The position numbers and the translations under genes were made by a program. The notes below the pieces were generated by a model. It was not told the DNA's origin, ran no database searches, and saw only the letters and a program-made list of their open reading frames with translations. Below, piece after piece: positions 40,244 to 51,026 of a DNA stretch of 64,000 bases. The stretch comes from Dietzia timorensis (GTDB lineage Bacteria > Actinomycetota > Actinomycetes > Mycobacteriales > Mycobacteriaceae): the NCBI RefSeq assembly GCF_001659785.1, contig NZ_CP015961.1:2108001-2172000 (forward strand), read 5' to 3'. Each line of letters begins with the position of its first letter. Positions within the stretch are counted from its first letter, which is position 1.

Positions 40244-40960
40244 CTAGAAAAGACGCATTTCCTTGCTCTCGGTTCCCCGTAGCGCGTCATAGTCGAGCGT
40301 CACGCAACGGATTCCTCGATCCACCGCGAGGGTACGGGCTTGCGGTTTGATGACCTGTGCCGCGTAAACGCCTTCGACGGGTGCTAGATGTGGGTCGCGG
40401 TTGAGGAGTTCTAGGTAGCGGGTGAGCTGTTCGACGCCGTCGATTTCTCCACGTCGTTTGATCTCGACGGCGACGGTGCCACCGTCTGCGTCGCGGCACA
40501 GGATGTCGACCGGCCCGATGGCTGTCATGTATTCACGCCGTATCAGCGTATACCCGTCACCTAGTGTGCCGATGTGTTCGGCGAGGAGCTCCTGGAGGTG
40601 CGCCTCCACGCCGTCCTTGATCAGGCCGGGGTCTTCGCCGAGTTCGTGTGCCGTGTCGAGTTCAACGGAGAAGATCGCGATGCGAAGCTGCTCGCCTGCC
40701 TTGTTCTCTACGATCCATGCCGATTGGGCGTCGTCTGGGAAGGACGCGAGATCCTCGCTCTGCTCCCCTTCTCCCGCGAGGTCGAATTCCTTGAGCACAC
40801 ACGGCGGGCTCATCCAGTTGAGCGGCTTATATGCGCGGTCGTCCGCATGTACGCTCACTGACCCGTCGGACTTGACCAACAGTAGACGTGGAGCTCTTGG
40901 CAGGTGTGCTGTGAGCCGCCCGACGTAGTCAACCTGGCATTCGGCGATTACAAGTCGCAA
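40244..40960 (-). CDS. nucS: Mismatch-specific endonuclease NucS (EndoMS)
   Basis: NucS cuts both strands at G/T and similar mismatches and is the basis of non-canonical mismatch repair in actinobacteria and archaea that lack MutS/MutL. The 238-residue protein has the N-terminal dimerisation domain (1-110) and a RecB-like nuclease domain with the catalytic Asp152 (GPVDILC), Glu166 and Lys168 (AVEIKRR), then [12 protein letters not shown]. The extreme C-terminus, KEMRLF, resembles the sliding-clamp-binding motif that activates the enzyme in mycobacteria and corynebacteria. It is followed by the small zinc-ribbon gene and preceded by the DUF2550 gene with an 11-bp gap, in one apparent operon. 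Confidence 0.95.
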   Translation of the reverse strand: MRLVIAECQVDYVGRLTAHLPRAPRLLLVKSDGSVSVHADDRAYKPLNWMSPPCVLKEFDLAGEGEQSEDLASFPDDAQSAWIVENKAGEQLRIAIFSVELDTAHELGEDPGLIKDGVEAHLQELLAEHIGTLGDGYTLIRREYMTAIGPVDILCRDADGGTVAVEIKRRGEIDGVEQLTRYLELLNRDPHLAPVEGVYAAQVIKPQARTLAVDRGIRCVTLDYDALRGTESKEMRLF

Positions 40961-40971
40961 GGACTACCTCT

Positions 40972-41430
40972 TCAATAAAAACGAGCACGCCGCCTTTTGA
41001 CCGATTGGATCGAACAAGCTTCGACCCACGATCGCATGGCGGCGTGCGTTTGCGTATCCAGTCCGAAGTCGCCTGAGACTTTACGTCCCCTTCGGTCGTC
41101 TGCTTCGAATGACACGACCAGTTCCCCTGGTTCGAGAACGGCGAGTTCTCCGGATGTCTGTGGTTTTCGAGATGCGTCTAGTTGGATGCTGGCGCGGTCG
41201 AGCTCGACGTCGAATCGCGGCCGAAGGCTAAATAGCTTGACCAATTGCCCCGAATCCTCAGTGAACCGCATGATCCCGTGGCTCCATTGGCCCGGTTGGC
41301 CTTCTCTTCCGCACATTCGGAAAACAATAGGCATTCCTGAGCCGCGGAATACGAAGAACCGGTAGATGGCGGCTATGGCGATGAGCAGGGCAAGCACGAT
41401 GAGGACCGCAACGAGCAATTTCCAGACCAT
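40972..41430 (-). CDS. DUF2550 membrane-anchored protein
   Basis: A 152-residue protein with a single N-terminal membrane anchor (about residues 4-27, VWKLLVAVLIVLALLIAIAA) and a soluble domain rich in beta-strands (FRMCGREGQPGQWSHGIMRFTEDSGQLVKLFSL and so on, about 37-140). The C-terminus is basic. This is the DUF2550 family found next to atpC in corynebacteria and mycobacteria (Rv1312 as I remember). The start ATG 41430 is preceded by AGGGGG with 6-nt spacing. A terminator separates it from atpC, so it starts its own unit with nucS. Function unknown; the location suggests neither a role in ATP synthase nor against one. Confidence 0.83.
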   Translation of the reverse strand: MVWKLLVAVLIVLALLIAIAAIYRFFVFRGSGMPIVFRMCGREGQPGQWSHGIMRFTEDSGQLVKLFSLRPRFDVELDRASIQLDASRKPQTSGELAVLEPGELVVSFEADDRRGRKVSGDFGLDTQTHAAMRSWVEACSIQSVKRRRARFY

Positions 41431-41498
41431 CCCGTTCCCCCTCATCGCGCAACAGTTTAGCGATTAGAACATAAATTACTTGCCCTGGCAGCGAATAC

Positions 41499-41541
41499 AA
41501 AAACGCCGTGGGGCTGGTCCCTTTCGGAACCGGCCCCACGG
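41499..41541 (-). terminator. Intrinsic terminator of the atp operon
   Basis: A hairpin of about 14 bp (arms 41507-41520 and 41526-41540, one mismatch and one bulged base) with loop CTTTC is followed on the minus strand by TTTTTG. It lies 30 bp past the atpC stop. Confidence 0.85.
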
Positions 41542-41569
41542 GGGTACCCAGACGAGCTCGGAGAGGTGT

Positions 41570-41941
41570 CTAGGCGTTTGCCTTCTCGACTGCGAGGAGG
41601 CGCGACTGCGCTTCTGCCTTCTTCAGTGCGTCCGAACCGGATTCCTTGAGATCAGACTCCGCAGCGGCCTTGTCGATATCCTCTGCCCAGTCCGCACCTT
41701 CGCCGAGGATTTGGACCTTACTTCCCGTCACCGAGATGAATCCGCCGCGCACGGAGGCGACCCGCTTGGAGCCGTCGGTGTACACGGACACGGTCCCTCC
41801 CGCGTCGAGCTGACCGAGGAGCGGTTCGTGGCCCGGCTGGATACCGATCTCGCCTTCGGTGGTCTTCGCGACGATCATCTCGGCCTTACCTGACCAGAAC
41901 TCGCGTTCCACCGTGACGATGGCGATTTCTAGCTCTGCCAT
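41570..41941 (-). CDS. atpC: F1Fo ATP synthase epsilon subunit
   Basis: The epsilon subunit is part of the central stalk and restrains ATP hydrolysis. The 123-residue protein has the N-terminal beta-sandwich (LEIAIVTVEREFWSGKAEMIVAKTTEGEIGIQPGHEPLL), split by no indels, and a short C-terminal helical part. It is shorter than the E. coli subunit (139 aa), as usual in actinobacteria, which trims the inhibitory C-terminal hairpin. Last gene of the atp operon, 14 bp after atpD, with a terminator behind it. Confidence 0.96.
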   Translation of the reverse strand: MAELEIAIVTVEREFWSGKAEMIVAKTTEGEIGIQPGHEPLLGQLDAGGTVSVYTDGSKRVASVRGGFISVTGSKVQILGEGADWAEDIDKAAAESDLKESGSDALKKAEAQSRLLAVEKANA

Positions 41942-41955
41942 GGATCCTTCTCCTC

Positions 41956-43404
<1,449 letters not shown>

Positions 43405-44385
43405 TTAATCACTTCCTGCGCTAGCGGATAGCGCACCAGCGCCACCGACAATCTCGCTGATTTCCTGGGTAATCTGCGCCTGGCGAGCCTGGTTGGCTTC
43501 ACGGCTGAGACCGTCGACCAGCTCGGTGGCGTTGTCCGTTGCAGACTTCATTGCGGTACGGCGGGCTGCCGACTCTGACGCTGCCGCTTCGAGAAGCGCC
43601 GCGAATGCTCGTGAGGCAAGGTAACGGGGAAGAATCGCGTTCAGCAGAGTCGTCGCATCCGGCTCGAAGTTGAGCTCCGGCTTGATCTCCGTGTCGGGAT
43701 CGTCTTCCATGATCCCGTCTCCGAGGTGAAGCCGCTCTTCGTCGACGACCGTCCGAATCGGCGCCAGGCGTCGTGCCTGGGCCGTCTGAGTAAGCATCGA
43801 CACGAACCTGGTGTACACGATGTGCACCTCGTCGACGCCGGCGTAAGTACCGGCACCGTCGCCGAGGAATTCAGAACCATCGACCTCTTCGCCTGCACCC
43901 GCCTGGAAGATGGCGGCGAGAAGCGAAAAGGCTCCTCGAACCTTTTCGTACTCCGGCTGCTCCGAGAAGCCCGACCACGAACCCGCGAGCTCGATCTCGC
44001 GGAACTGGTAGTAGCCGATCCCCTTACGTCCCATGACGTAGAGGTCAACTTCCTTGCCCTCCTGCTCGAGGAGCGCACGAAGCTCGGCGGTTTCCTGCAG
44101 AACCTTCTGGTTGTACCCGCCACACATGCCGCTGTCACTGGTCACAACCAGGATGGCTGCACGCTTCGGATCGGGATGCTCGTTAAGCATCTTGTGGTCA
44201 AGGGAGGAGGCCGAAGCGAGGTCTTGCAGAATCGCGGTGACCTGGTCCGAATACGGGCGTGCCTCTGCGACGCGTGCCTGCGCCTTCGGAATCCGGGACG
44301 TAGCGATCAGCTCGCGTGCCTTGGTGATCTTCTTGGTCGAGTTAACCGACTTGATCCGGCTACGTAGTTCGCGCAAGTTAGCCAT
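43405..44385 (-). CDS. atpG: F1Fo ATP synthase gamma subunit
   Basis: The rotor shaft of F1. The 326-residue protein begins NLRELRSRIKSVNSTKKITKA, with the conserved helix that contacts the alpha3beta3 ring, has SDSGMCGGYNQ (the family's SDRGLCGGFN equivalent), and ends with TDNATELVDGLSREANQARQAQITQEISEIVGGA. It is longer than the E. coli subunit (287 aa); a charged insertion around residues 190-245 (EVDGSEFLGDGAGTYAG and DPDTEIKPELNFEP) accounts for this and is usual in actinobacteria. Confidence 0.96.
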   Translation of the reverse strand: MANLRELRSRIKSVNSTKKITKARELIATSRIPKAQARVAEARPYSDQVTAILQDLASASSLDHKMLNEHPDPKRAAILVVTSDSGMCGGYNQKVLQETAELRALLEQEGKEVDLYVMGRKGIGYYQFREIELAGSWSGFSEQPEYEKVRGAFSLLAAIFQAGAGEEVDGSEFLGDGAGTYAGVDEVHIVYTRFVSMLTQTAQARRLAPIRTVVDEERLHLGDGIMEDDPDTEIKPELNFEPDATTLLNAILPRYLASRAFAALLEAAASESAARRTAMKSATDNATELVDGLSREANQARQAQITQEISEIVGGAGALSASAGSD

Positions 44386-44446
44386 TCGCTATGCCCTCCT
44401 CTCGTTGCTTCGACTGGTTGAGTCCATCATCTGAAACGAAGCCGCC

Positions 44447-46081
44447 CTACGAGGTCTTCTTCTTGACGACGAGCTGGTCGCGCTCGAGGTCTTCAGAATC
44501 GAGTGCGTCAGCGTTCTCCTCGACGACCCGGGAGCCGTCAGAAGCAACGAATCCCTGCTTGAAGGCCTTCGTCTTCGAGTTGAGGGTTTCCTTCGACTCG
44601 TCAGAAAGGACGGCACCGCCGTCGATCTGCTTGTAGACGTCCGAGGCGCTGTGGTGAAGATCAGAGATCAACTCGTCCTCGAAACGACGGACGTCCTCAA
44701 CTGGGACGCTATCGTAGTGGCCCTCGCCCGCGAGGTAGATCGAAACGATCTGGTCCTCGACGGCCACCGGGGAGTTCTCGTTCTGCTTGAGAATCTCGAC
44801 CAGCCGGGAACCGCGATCCAGCTGAGCCTTCGACGCAGCGTCGAGGTCGGAAGCGAAGGTGGCGAAGGACTCGAGGTCACGATAGGCAGCTAGATCGAGA
44901 CGCAGCGAACCGGACACCTTCTTCATGCCCTTGGTCTGTGCAGCACCACCAACACGTGACACCGAGATACCGACGTTCACAGCCGGGCGAACGCCACGGT
45001 TGAACAGGTCGGACTCGAGGAAGACCTGACCGTCGGTAATGGAGATGACGTTGGTCGGGATAAACGCGGAGACGTCGTTTGCCTTCGTTTCAATGATCGG
45101 CAGACCCGTCATCGAACCGCCACCGAGCTCGTCCGAGAGCTTCGCACAGCGCTCGAGGAGCCGGGAGTGCAGGTAGAACACGTCGCCCGGGTATGCCTCG
45201 CGGCCCGGCGGGCGACGGAGCAGCAGGGAGATCGCGCGGTATGCCTCGGCCTGCTTGGAGAGGTCGTCGAACACGATCAGAACATGGTTACCTTCGTACA
45301 TCCACTGCTGACCGATGGCCGAGCCGGTGAAGGGTGCGAGCCACTTCAGACCGGCGGAGTCGGAAGCCGGAGCCGCGACGATAGTCGTGTATTCCATAGC
45401 GCCGTGCTCTTCCAGGGTCGCCTTGACACCGGCGATGGTCGAGCCCTTCTGGCCCACGGCGACGTAGATGCAGCGAAGCTGCTTGGTCTTGTCGCCGGAC
45501 TCCCAGTTGGCCTTCTGGTTGAGGATGGCGTCGATGCACAGTGCCGTCTTGCCGGTCTTGCGGTCACCAATGATCAGCTGACGCTGTCCACGACCGATCG
45601 GGGTCATTGCGTCGACTGCCTTGATACCGGTCTGCATCGGCTCTTCGACAGGTTGGCGCTCGAGCACCGAGGGTGCCTGCAACTCGAGCGCGCGGCGCTC
45701 GGTCGACTCGATATCACCAAGTCCGTCGATGGCCTCACCGAGCGGGTTGACCACTCGACCGAGGAAGTTCTCGCCAACGGGGACCGAAAGGACGTCGCCG
45801 GTACGGCGGACCTCTTGGCCCTCTTCGATCTCGTCGAAGCTACCAAGGATAACGGCACCGATTTCGCGGTCCTCGAGGTTGAGGGCAACGCCGAGGATTC
45901 CGCCGGGGAATTCCAGAATCTCGTTGGCCATCGCGGACGGCAGGCCGCTGATGTGGGCAATTCCGTCACCGGTATCCACGACGGTGCCGACCTCATCGCG
46001 AGAGGCGTCCTGGGACATGCTCTGGGTGTAATTTGCAATCGCGCTACGGATCTCGTCGGAGGAGATCGTCAACTCCGCCAT
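44447..46081 (-). CDS. atpA: F1Fo ATP synthase alpha subunit
   Basis: The non-catalytic nucleotide-binding F1 subunit. About 544 residues with P-loop GDRKTGKT (about 171-178), the signature region [28 protein letters not shown], and the ATPase alpha/beta signature [14 protein letters not shown]. The frame is open 51 bp further upstream, but ATG 46081 ([15 protein letters not shown]) is the family's normal start and AGGA lies 5 nt before it. A C-terminal extension ([27 protein letters not shown]) as found in mycobacterial alpha subunits may help suppress ATP hydrolysis; this is inferred from that known mycobacterial feature. Confidence 0.97.
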   Translation of the reverse strand: MAELTISSDEIRSAIANYTQSMSQDASRDEVGTVVDTGDGIAHISGLPSAMANEILEFPGGILGVALNLEDREIGAVILGSFDEIEEGQEVRRTGDVLSVPVGENFLGRVVNPLGEAIDGLGDIESTERRALELQAPSVLERQPVEEPMQTGIKAVDAMTPIGRGQRQLIIGDRKTGKTALCIDAILNQKANWESGDKTKQLRCIYVAVGQKGSTIAGVKATLEEHGAMEYTTIVAAPASDSAGLKWLAPFTGSAIGQQWMYEGNHVLIVFDDLSKQAEAYRAISLLLRRPPGREAYPGDVFYLHSRLLERCAKLSDELGGGSMTGLPIIETKANDVSAFIPTNVISITDGQVFLESDLFNRGVRPAVNVGISVSRVGGAAQTKGMKKVSGSLRLDLAAYRDLESFATFASDLDAASKAQLDRGSRLVEILKQNENSPVAVEDQIVSIYLAGEGHYDSVPVEDVRRFEDELISDLHHSASDVYKQIDGGAVLSDESKETLNSKTKAFKQGFVASDGSRVVEENADALDSEDLERDQLVVKKKTS

Positions 46082-46216
46082 GTGTTTCCTGCTCTCACTA
46101 AGTTCGTGGGCCGAAAGTTTCTTTCGGCTCATATGTTGTCAGGTGGGTGAGCATCGACCGTGAAAACGGCTGCCCAGCTAGTTCACGGCTGCGGCCCTCG
46201 GACCGCAGCAGATCAA

Positions 46217-47035
46217 TCACGGAATGTTGCGTCGCATCGCAGACAAGCGACCCGACACGCTTCCGTCGATGACCTCGTCGCCCACCCGGATGACAAGACC
46301 ACCCATAATTTTCGGATCGATATTCATATGAACGGTCATCGACCGTCCATAGATCTTTCCGAGCCGAGCCTTGAGGGACTCGACCTGTTCGCTCGAAAGT
46401 TCGTTGGCGCTTGTGACGTCGGCAACTGCCGTCCCCTGCAATTCTGCCGCCATTTGGGACAGCGCGTCCAGGTCGTCGGCAGGCCGATTTTCAGGTCGCG
46501 CGATAACTTGCGAGGCCAATGCCTCGGTAACCGCGAGAACCTTCCCGTACACGAGTTCACCAAGCAGTGCACGCTTAGCCTTGGTAGGCGCCTGCCGATC
46601 GGCAAGTGCTTGCTCCAGCTCCGGGTTGCCGGCGATGATCCGTCCGAGACGGAACAGCTCGTCTTCCACTGCCGGTAGCTGACCCTGCGCCGCAGCCGAA
46701 GCGAGCAGCGACAGGCGGCTGAGGTCAACGAGGCTGTCACGCAAGTCGCGGGGGTTCGACCACGTGTGGCCGACCGCATCCAACAGCACGTCCAGCGTGC
46801 TGTCGTCGATCTTCCAACCGAAGACCGAACGAGCTAGGTCCTGCCGGGTCGAAGCAGGAGCCGAGGAGTCCGCGACTGCGACTCGCAGCGCGCGATCTCC
46901 CTCGAGAACCTCAGCAACCTGGAACAGCTCTCCCCCGAGCTTGGCACCGGTGGCACCACCGTCGGACTTGGCGCCTAGCGTTCCTTGCAACTTCTCGCGG
47001 CACTTCGCGAGTGCATCACGGCTAGCTGCGTGCAT
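46217..47035 (-). CDS. atpH: F1Fo ATP synthase delta subunit
   Basis: The delta subunit joins F1 to the peripheral stalk. The 272-residue protein has the helical N-terminal OSCP domain (ASRDALAKCREKL, then ...RDLARSVFGWKI) and the C-terminal part GRSMTVHMNIDPKIMGGLVIRVGDEVIDGSVSGRL, diagnostic for the family. The length matches corynebacterial AtpH (about 271 aa). Mycobacteria instead have a b-delta fusion here, so separate atpF and atpH genes support a corynebacterium-like host. A 135-bp gap with an imperfect GCTGCGG/CCGCAGC hairpin (46188-46209) separates it from atpA. Confidence 0.95.
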   Translation of the reverse strand: MHAASRDALAKCREKLQGTLGAKSDGGATGAKLGGELFQVAEVLEGDRALRVAVADSSAPASTRQDLARSVFGWKIDDSTLDVLLDAVGHTWSNPRDLRDSLVDLSRLSLLASAAAQGQLPAVEDELFRLGRIIAGNPELEQALADRQAPTKAKRALLGELVYGKVLAVTEALASQVIARPENRPADDLDALSQMAAELQGTAVADVTSANELSSEQVESLKARLGKIYGRSMTVHMNIDPKIMGGLVIRVGDEVIDGSVSGRLSAMRRNIP

Positions 47036-47050
47036 TGTGCGTCACTTTCC

Positions 47051-47626
47051 TTACTTCTGGCCGGGCCCGGAAACCTGGTCAAGGTCTGCCAGGAAGCGGT
47101 CGATGGTGCCGGACTGCTTGACGTTGTCCGACAACTGCTCGCCCATCAACTTCTCTGCAAGGTCGACAGACTGCTTGCCGAGGTCGGAGCGAAGCTCGGT
47201 CACGATCTGCTGACGCTGTGCCTGCAGCTGCTGCTGACCGTTGGCAACGATGCGATCGCTTTCCTTCTGCGCGTCGGCCTTCATATCCGCGAGGATCTGC
47301 TGTCCTTGGAGACGAGCATCCTCTCGAATCTTGGCGGCCTCACCGCGGGCCTCTGCCAGCTGCTCGTTGTATTTGTCGAGCGCTTCCTTGGCCTCGCGCT
47401 GCGCCGCTTCGGCGCGCTCGATACCGCCTTCGATCTTCTCTGTGCGCTCTTCAAGCACCTTCTTCACCATCGGAAGCACAAACTTCCAGAAGACGAACAA
47501 AAGGATGGCGAACGCGATGAGAGACCAGACGATGTCGTAGAGGGCCGGCATCAAGATGTTCGGCTCTTCCTCCAGCGGAAGCGATTCTTCGCCTCCCGCT
47601 GCGAGTAATACGAAATCGGAGATCAT
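47051..47626 (-). CDS. atpF: F1Fo ATP synthase subunit b
   Basis: A peripheral-stalk subunit. A 191-residue protein with an N-terminal membrane helix (about 27-48, [23 protein letters not shown]), then a long amphipathic coiled coil (about 50-170) rich in Glu, Lys, Gln and Ala, as expected. Lies 15 bp before atpH and 31 bp after atpE in the operon. Confidence 0.95.
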   Translation of the reverse strand: MISDFVLLAAGGEESLPLEEEPNILMPALYDIVWSLIAFAILLFVFWKFVLPMVKKVLEERTEKIEGGIERAEAAQREAKEALDKYNEQLAEARGEAAKIREDARLQGQQILADMKADAQKESDRIVANGQQQLQAQRQQIVTELRSDLGKQSVDLAEKLMGEQLSDNVKQSGTIDRFLADLDQVSGPGQK

Positions 47627-47657
47627 CTAGTTGGTCCTATCCGGTACGTCGTTGGTC

Positions 47658-48038
<381 letters not shown>

Positions 48039-48046
48039 TCACAAGG

Positions 48047-48841
48047 TCAGTGGCTGTCCGCGTGGATCGCTTGCTCGATGTACACGGCGGTCAGAAGCGC
48101 GAAGATGTACGCCTGCAGGAACACGATGAGGAGCTCGAACATCATGAATGCGACGCTGACCGCGAAGGTCACCAAGCTGACTGCGCTCCAACCGCTGAAC
48201 TGCCAGAAGAAGAAGTTCGTGGCGGAGAAGAGCAGGACAAGCATGATGTGGCCGGCAAGCATGTTCGCCATGAGACGAATGGTGAGCGTTGCCGGACGAA
48301 GAACGAAGGTCGAGAAGAACTCGATCGGCACGACCAGGAAGTGCATCGGCAACGGCAGGTTGGGCACCACGATCGACTTACCGATGAAGCTGAAGAATCC
48401 GTACTTCTTGGCGCCTGCGTATACGAAGGCGATGTAAGCAACAACTGCCAGCACCAGCGGCATCCCGATTCTCGCGTTTGGCGAGATATTCAGGAACGGG
48501 ATGATGGAAGGCAAGTTGCTCGCCAAGACGATGAAGAAGATGGTCGCGACAATCGGCAAGAAGCGGTAGCCCTCCTTCTTGCCGATGATCTCTTCGACGA
48601 TGTTGATGCGAACGAAGTCGATCGCGATCTCGGCGACGTTCTGCACGCCACGCGGAACGATCTTCGCGCCACGCATAGCGAAGAAGAAGAACAAAGCCAC
48701 CAGCACGGTCATCAGCAGGCGGATGAGCATGAGCCGATCTAGCTCAAACGGCGTTCCGCCAAATAAGACCGTCGCAGGGAAAAAGTCGTCCAACGTTGGG
48801 GCGTGAAATTCGCCCTTGAATGCCAGCGTTGTGGTGCTCAG
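48047..48841 (-). CDS. atpB: F1Fo ATP synthase subunit a (probable CTG start)
   Basis: Subunit a holds the proton half-channels facing the c-ring. It shows several membrane helices and the essential Arg in TLTIRLMANMLAGHIMLVLL, plus the C-terminal helix FLQAYIFALLTAVYIEQAIHAD. Start choice matters: the first ordinary start codon is TTG 48793, with no Shine-Dalgarno sequence. Sixteen codons further upstream, CTG at 48841 lies 6 nt after GGGGAG, in frame, and adds TTTLAFKGEFHAP, which resembles the N-terminus (KGEFHAP) I remember for C. glutamicum AtpB. I therefore annotate CTG 48841, giving 264 residues. First gene of atpBEFHAGDC. Confidence 0.93.
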   Translation of the reverse strand: MSTTTLAFKGEFHAPTLDDFFPATVLFGGTPFELDRLMLIRLLMTVLVALFFFFAMRGAKIVPRGVQNVAEIAIDFVRINIVEEIIGKKEGYRFLPIVATIFFIVLASNLPSIIPFLNISPNARIGMPLVLAVVAYIAFVYAGAKKYGFFSFIGKSIVVPNLPLPMHFLVVPIEFFSTFVLRPATLTIRLMANMLAGHIMLVLLFSATNFFFWQFSGWSAVSLVTFAVSVAFMMFELLIVFLQAYIFALLTAVYIEQAIHADSH

Positions 48842-49302
48842 CGTTCTCTCCCCTACTCGGGCCGCCTAATAGCTGCGGTGCGATTTGTCATTCCGTGCCG
48901 TGAGACGCCCAGTTGGCGCACACAGGCCAATGCCCGGGCTGCTTGAATCTATATAAAAGACGTGCAAGCGGCCCGTTTTGACACCGTAGAGAATCCTAAC
49001 AAAGTCGATAACAGTTTGGATAACGACCCCCGGGATTTGGCCGGATTTTAGCGATTGAGTGCCACGAACCAGCACTATGCATGGTACTAGCCAGTAATAT
49101 ACGGCCAGCTTCGACGATGCGAGCGAAAAGGTTTCCTGCGCAGCTACTTCTGAAGAGTCACACACCACGAAACCGCATACCATCCCGGCCGCGTGGAGAG
49201 CTCCGTGCTCGAATAACCGCCCAATGCGTCAACGCAGCGTAGATGCAGCCCGGCCAGGATGTTTCGGAGGGTCTTACGGCTAAGGCTGGACCACCGGGTG
49301 GC
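48842..49302. promoter_or_regulatory. AT-richer intergenic region with the probable atp operon promoter
   Basis: A 461-bp stretch between atpI and atpB, visibly richer in A/T than the surroundings (for example 48941-49025). On the minus strand, TATAGA/TATATA (about 48955-48948) and TAGGAT (48998-48993) are -10-like boxes about 110 and 155 bp before atpB, without good -35 partners. A long gap at this point implies that the eight-gene operon has its own promoter apart from atpI. A 105-codon ORF (48866-49183, minus) lies here but does not look coding. No RNA gene recognised. Confidence 0.5.
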
Positions 49303-49803
49303 TTACCGGAAAATATCTGGCTCCACGGCAGGCGCCTTAGCCTTCACGATAGTCCAGGTCTCAAGCGCCAAGACCACGATAAGGGAAAGCACCATGGTGA
49401 TCACGAGCGCCGGTCGCGAATAGAAGTCGAAATCGCGGATGACGAAAACCACGCCGAGAACAATGAGCAACTTGAGGAGCCAAGTACCCATGAGGACCGC
49501 ACCCATCGTCGTCGCCGGCGACTTCGCCGTCGCGAGTGTGGTGATCGCCGTCGTCAACACGAAAAAGCCGCCAATCGCGGCGCCGACCAAGGCTCCCCAG
49601 ATGCCCGAGGTTCCGTCTCCCAGCATCCACACCACGACCGACAGCACGCTGAGCGCCAGCCAACCTGCGATGCCGACGTAGAGGGCTTTACGAAGGGCCA
49701 CGGTATGCGCGCTGATGGCGAGTTCGCGGACCTCGCTCTCGGTCTGCGGCGCGCCATTTTGCTGCTCGCTCGACGGGTCCTGCGGGGCGGGCTCGTTAGT
49801 CAT
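49303..49803 (-). CDS. atpI: AtpI-like membrane protein
   Basis: A 166-residue protein with a polar N-terminus (about 1-35) and four hydrophobic helices (about 42-62, 69-92, 102-122, 131-153). AtpI proteins assist c-ring assembly or Mg2+ handling and usually precede atpB, as here, although 460 bp separate the two. The match rests on topology, length and position more than on a clear motif. It starts 7 bp after the wecA stop, so it is probably read from the wecA side of the locus. Confidence 0.75.
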   Translation of the reverse strand: MTNEPAPQDPSSEQQNGAPQTESEVRELAISAHTVALRKALYVGIAGWLALSVLSVVVWMLGDGTSGIWGALVGAAIGGFFVLTTAITTLATAKSPATTMGAVLMGTWLLKLLIVLGVVFVIRDFDFYSRPALVITMVLSLIVVLALETWTIVKAKAPAVEPDIFR

Positions 49804-49809
49804 AGGGCT

Positions 49810-51015
49810 TCATTCTAATGTGGCGTCACTGCTTGTCGGCGGCCGGTTCAAAGATGAGCGCAGCCAGAGCGGTGTCGCGGTGAAGATGAGCACTACGAGG
49901 AACAGGATCCCGACGACCGGCAGGACGTACTTCGCCTCGAAAACGCTCAGCGATACCGCCCCGAACGCGAACAGGGCGACCCAGGCATAGATGACGATAG
50001 CGACGAGGGTCTGCGAGTGCCCAAGTTCGAGGAGCCTGTGGTGAAGATGCTTTCGGTCGGCGGAAAATGGGTGCTGACCGGCGCGCACACGACGAACGAC
50101 CGCGAGGACGAGATCGAGGAGCGGAACGAATAGCGCCGCTCCGACGACTATGACCGGGGACAGCAGGACCAGCAGGTTCTGGGATCCGTACATCGATTGC
50201 GAGATTCGCCCCGAGACGTTGATGGACGCCGCAGCCAATATCAGGCCGATGAACATCGCGCCCGTGTCGCCCATGAAGATGCGGGCGGGATGGAAATTGT
50301 GGGGCAGGAAGCCGATGCAGGCGCCAGCTAGTACAGCAGTGATGAGCGCCGGCGGGTATGCCGACACTGCCCCGCCCTGCTGGAATAGAATCGCCACCGC
50401 GAACAGGCACAACGCCATGGCCACGATCGCGCCGATGCCGCCGGCCAGGCCATCGAGACCGTCGACGAAGTTGATCGCGTTGACGACGACGAGCGTGAAC
50501 AACGCCGTGGCCACGCCGGCCTGCAACTGGTCGAGTACGAGGATGTTTCCGCCCCACGGCAGGTATACGAGGAACCACGTGACTCCACCGACGATGAGCA
50601 CTCCGGCCGAGGCCATCTGCCCGACGAGTTTCGTCACGGCACCTAATTCGAGCGTGTCGTCGACGAACCCCAGGAGCACGATTACCGCCCCTGCTGCGAC
50701 GACGACCTGCACATCCGACGTGAACGGCGGAAAGGCCCGGTTGAGCGCCGGCAGATTCGAGGCGAGGAACACAGCGACACAGAAGCCGGTGAAGATTCCG
50801 AGACCGCCGATTTGCGGTGTGGGGATGACGTGTACGTCCCGGCCCCGCGGATACTTCACTCCCCCGACCATGGGCGCGATCCCCTTCACCAGCCCGGTGA
50901 CGAGGAAGGACACGAGCCCGGCGACAACCGCGATGAGAACGAGTTCGCGATACGGCACACCGGCGCCCCCGACGAAGCCGCCGGATTGCGCCAGCACGGT
51001 GGTGTCCAAGGGCAT
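49810..51015 (-). CDS. wecA: Polyprenyl-phosphate GlcNAc-1-phosphate transferase (WecA/Rfe type)
   Basis: A 401-residue MraY/WecA-family protein with about ten membrane helices. Signatures: LLGFVDDTLELG (the DDxxD-like catalytic Asp pair), VVNAINFVDGLDGLAGG, the nucleotide-site FMGDTGAM, and ADRKHLHHRLLELGHS, whose His cluster is typical of WecA rather than MraY. In mycolate-containing actinobacteria this enzyme puts GlcNAc-1-phosphate on decaprenyl phosphate, the first step of the linker joining arabinogalactan to peptidoglycan. Position (tsaC before it, atpI after it) matches Rv1302/rfe as I remember. It is 11 bp downstream of tsaC. Confidence 0.92.
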   Translation of the reverse strand: MPLDTTVLAQSGGFVGGAGVPYRELVLIAVVAGLVSFLVTGLVKGIAPMVGGVKYPRGRDVHVIPTPQIGGLGIFTGFCVAVFLASNLPALNRAFPPFTSDVQVVVAAGAVIVLLGFVDDTLELGAVTKLVGQMASAGVLIVGGVTWFLVYLPWGGNILVLDQLQAGVATALFTLVVVNAINFVDGLDGLAGGIGAIVAMALCLFAVAILFQQGGAVSAYPPALITAVLAGACIGFLPHNFHPARIFMGDTGAMFIGLILAAASINVSGRISQSMYGSQNLLVLLSPVIVVGAALFVPLLDLVLAVVRRVRAGQHPFSADRKHLHHRLLELGHSQTLVAIVIYAWVALFAFGAVSLSVFEAKYVLPVVGILFLVVLIFTATPLWLRSSLNRPPTSSDATLE

Positions 51016-51026
51016 GAAAACCGCGT

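Noticed and set aside
48978-48983. TTGACA on the plus strand in the atpI-atpB gap
   Set aside because: A consensus -35, but no -10 at 16-18 bp and no gene in that direction.
48866-49183. 105-codon ORF (minus) in the gap before atpB
   Set aside because: No Shine-Dalgarno sequence, no recognisable motif, and its third-position base use does not look like that of neighbouring genes; likely chance in the regulatory gap.
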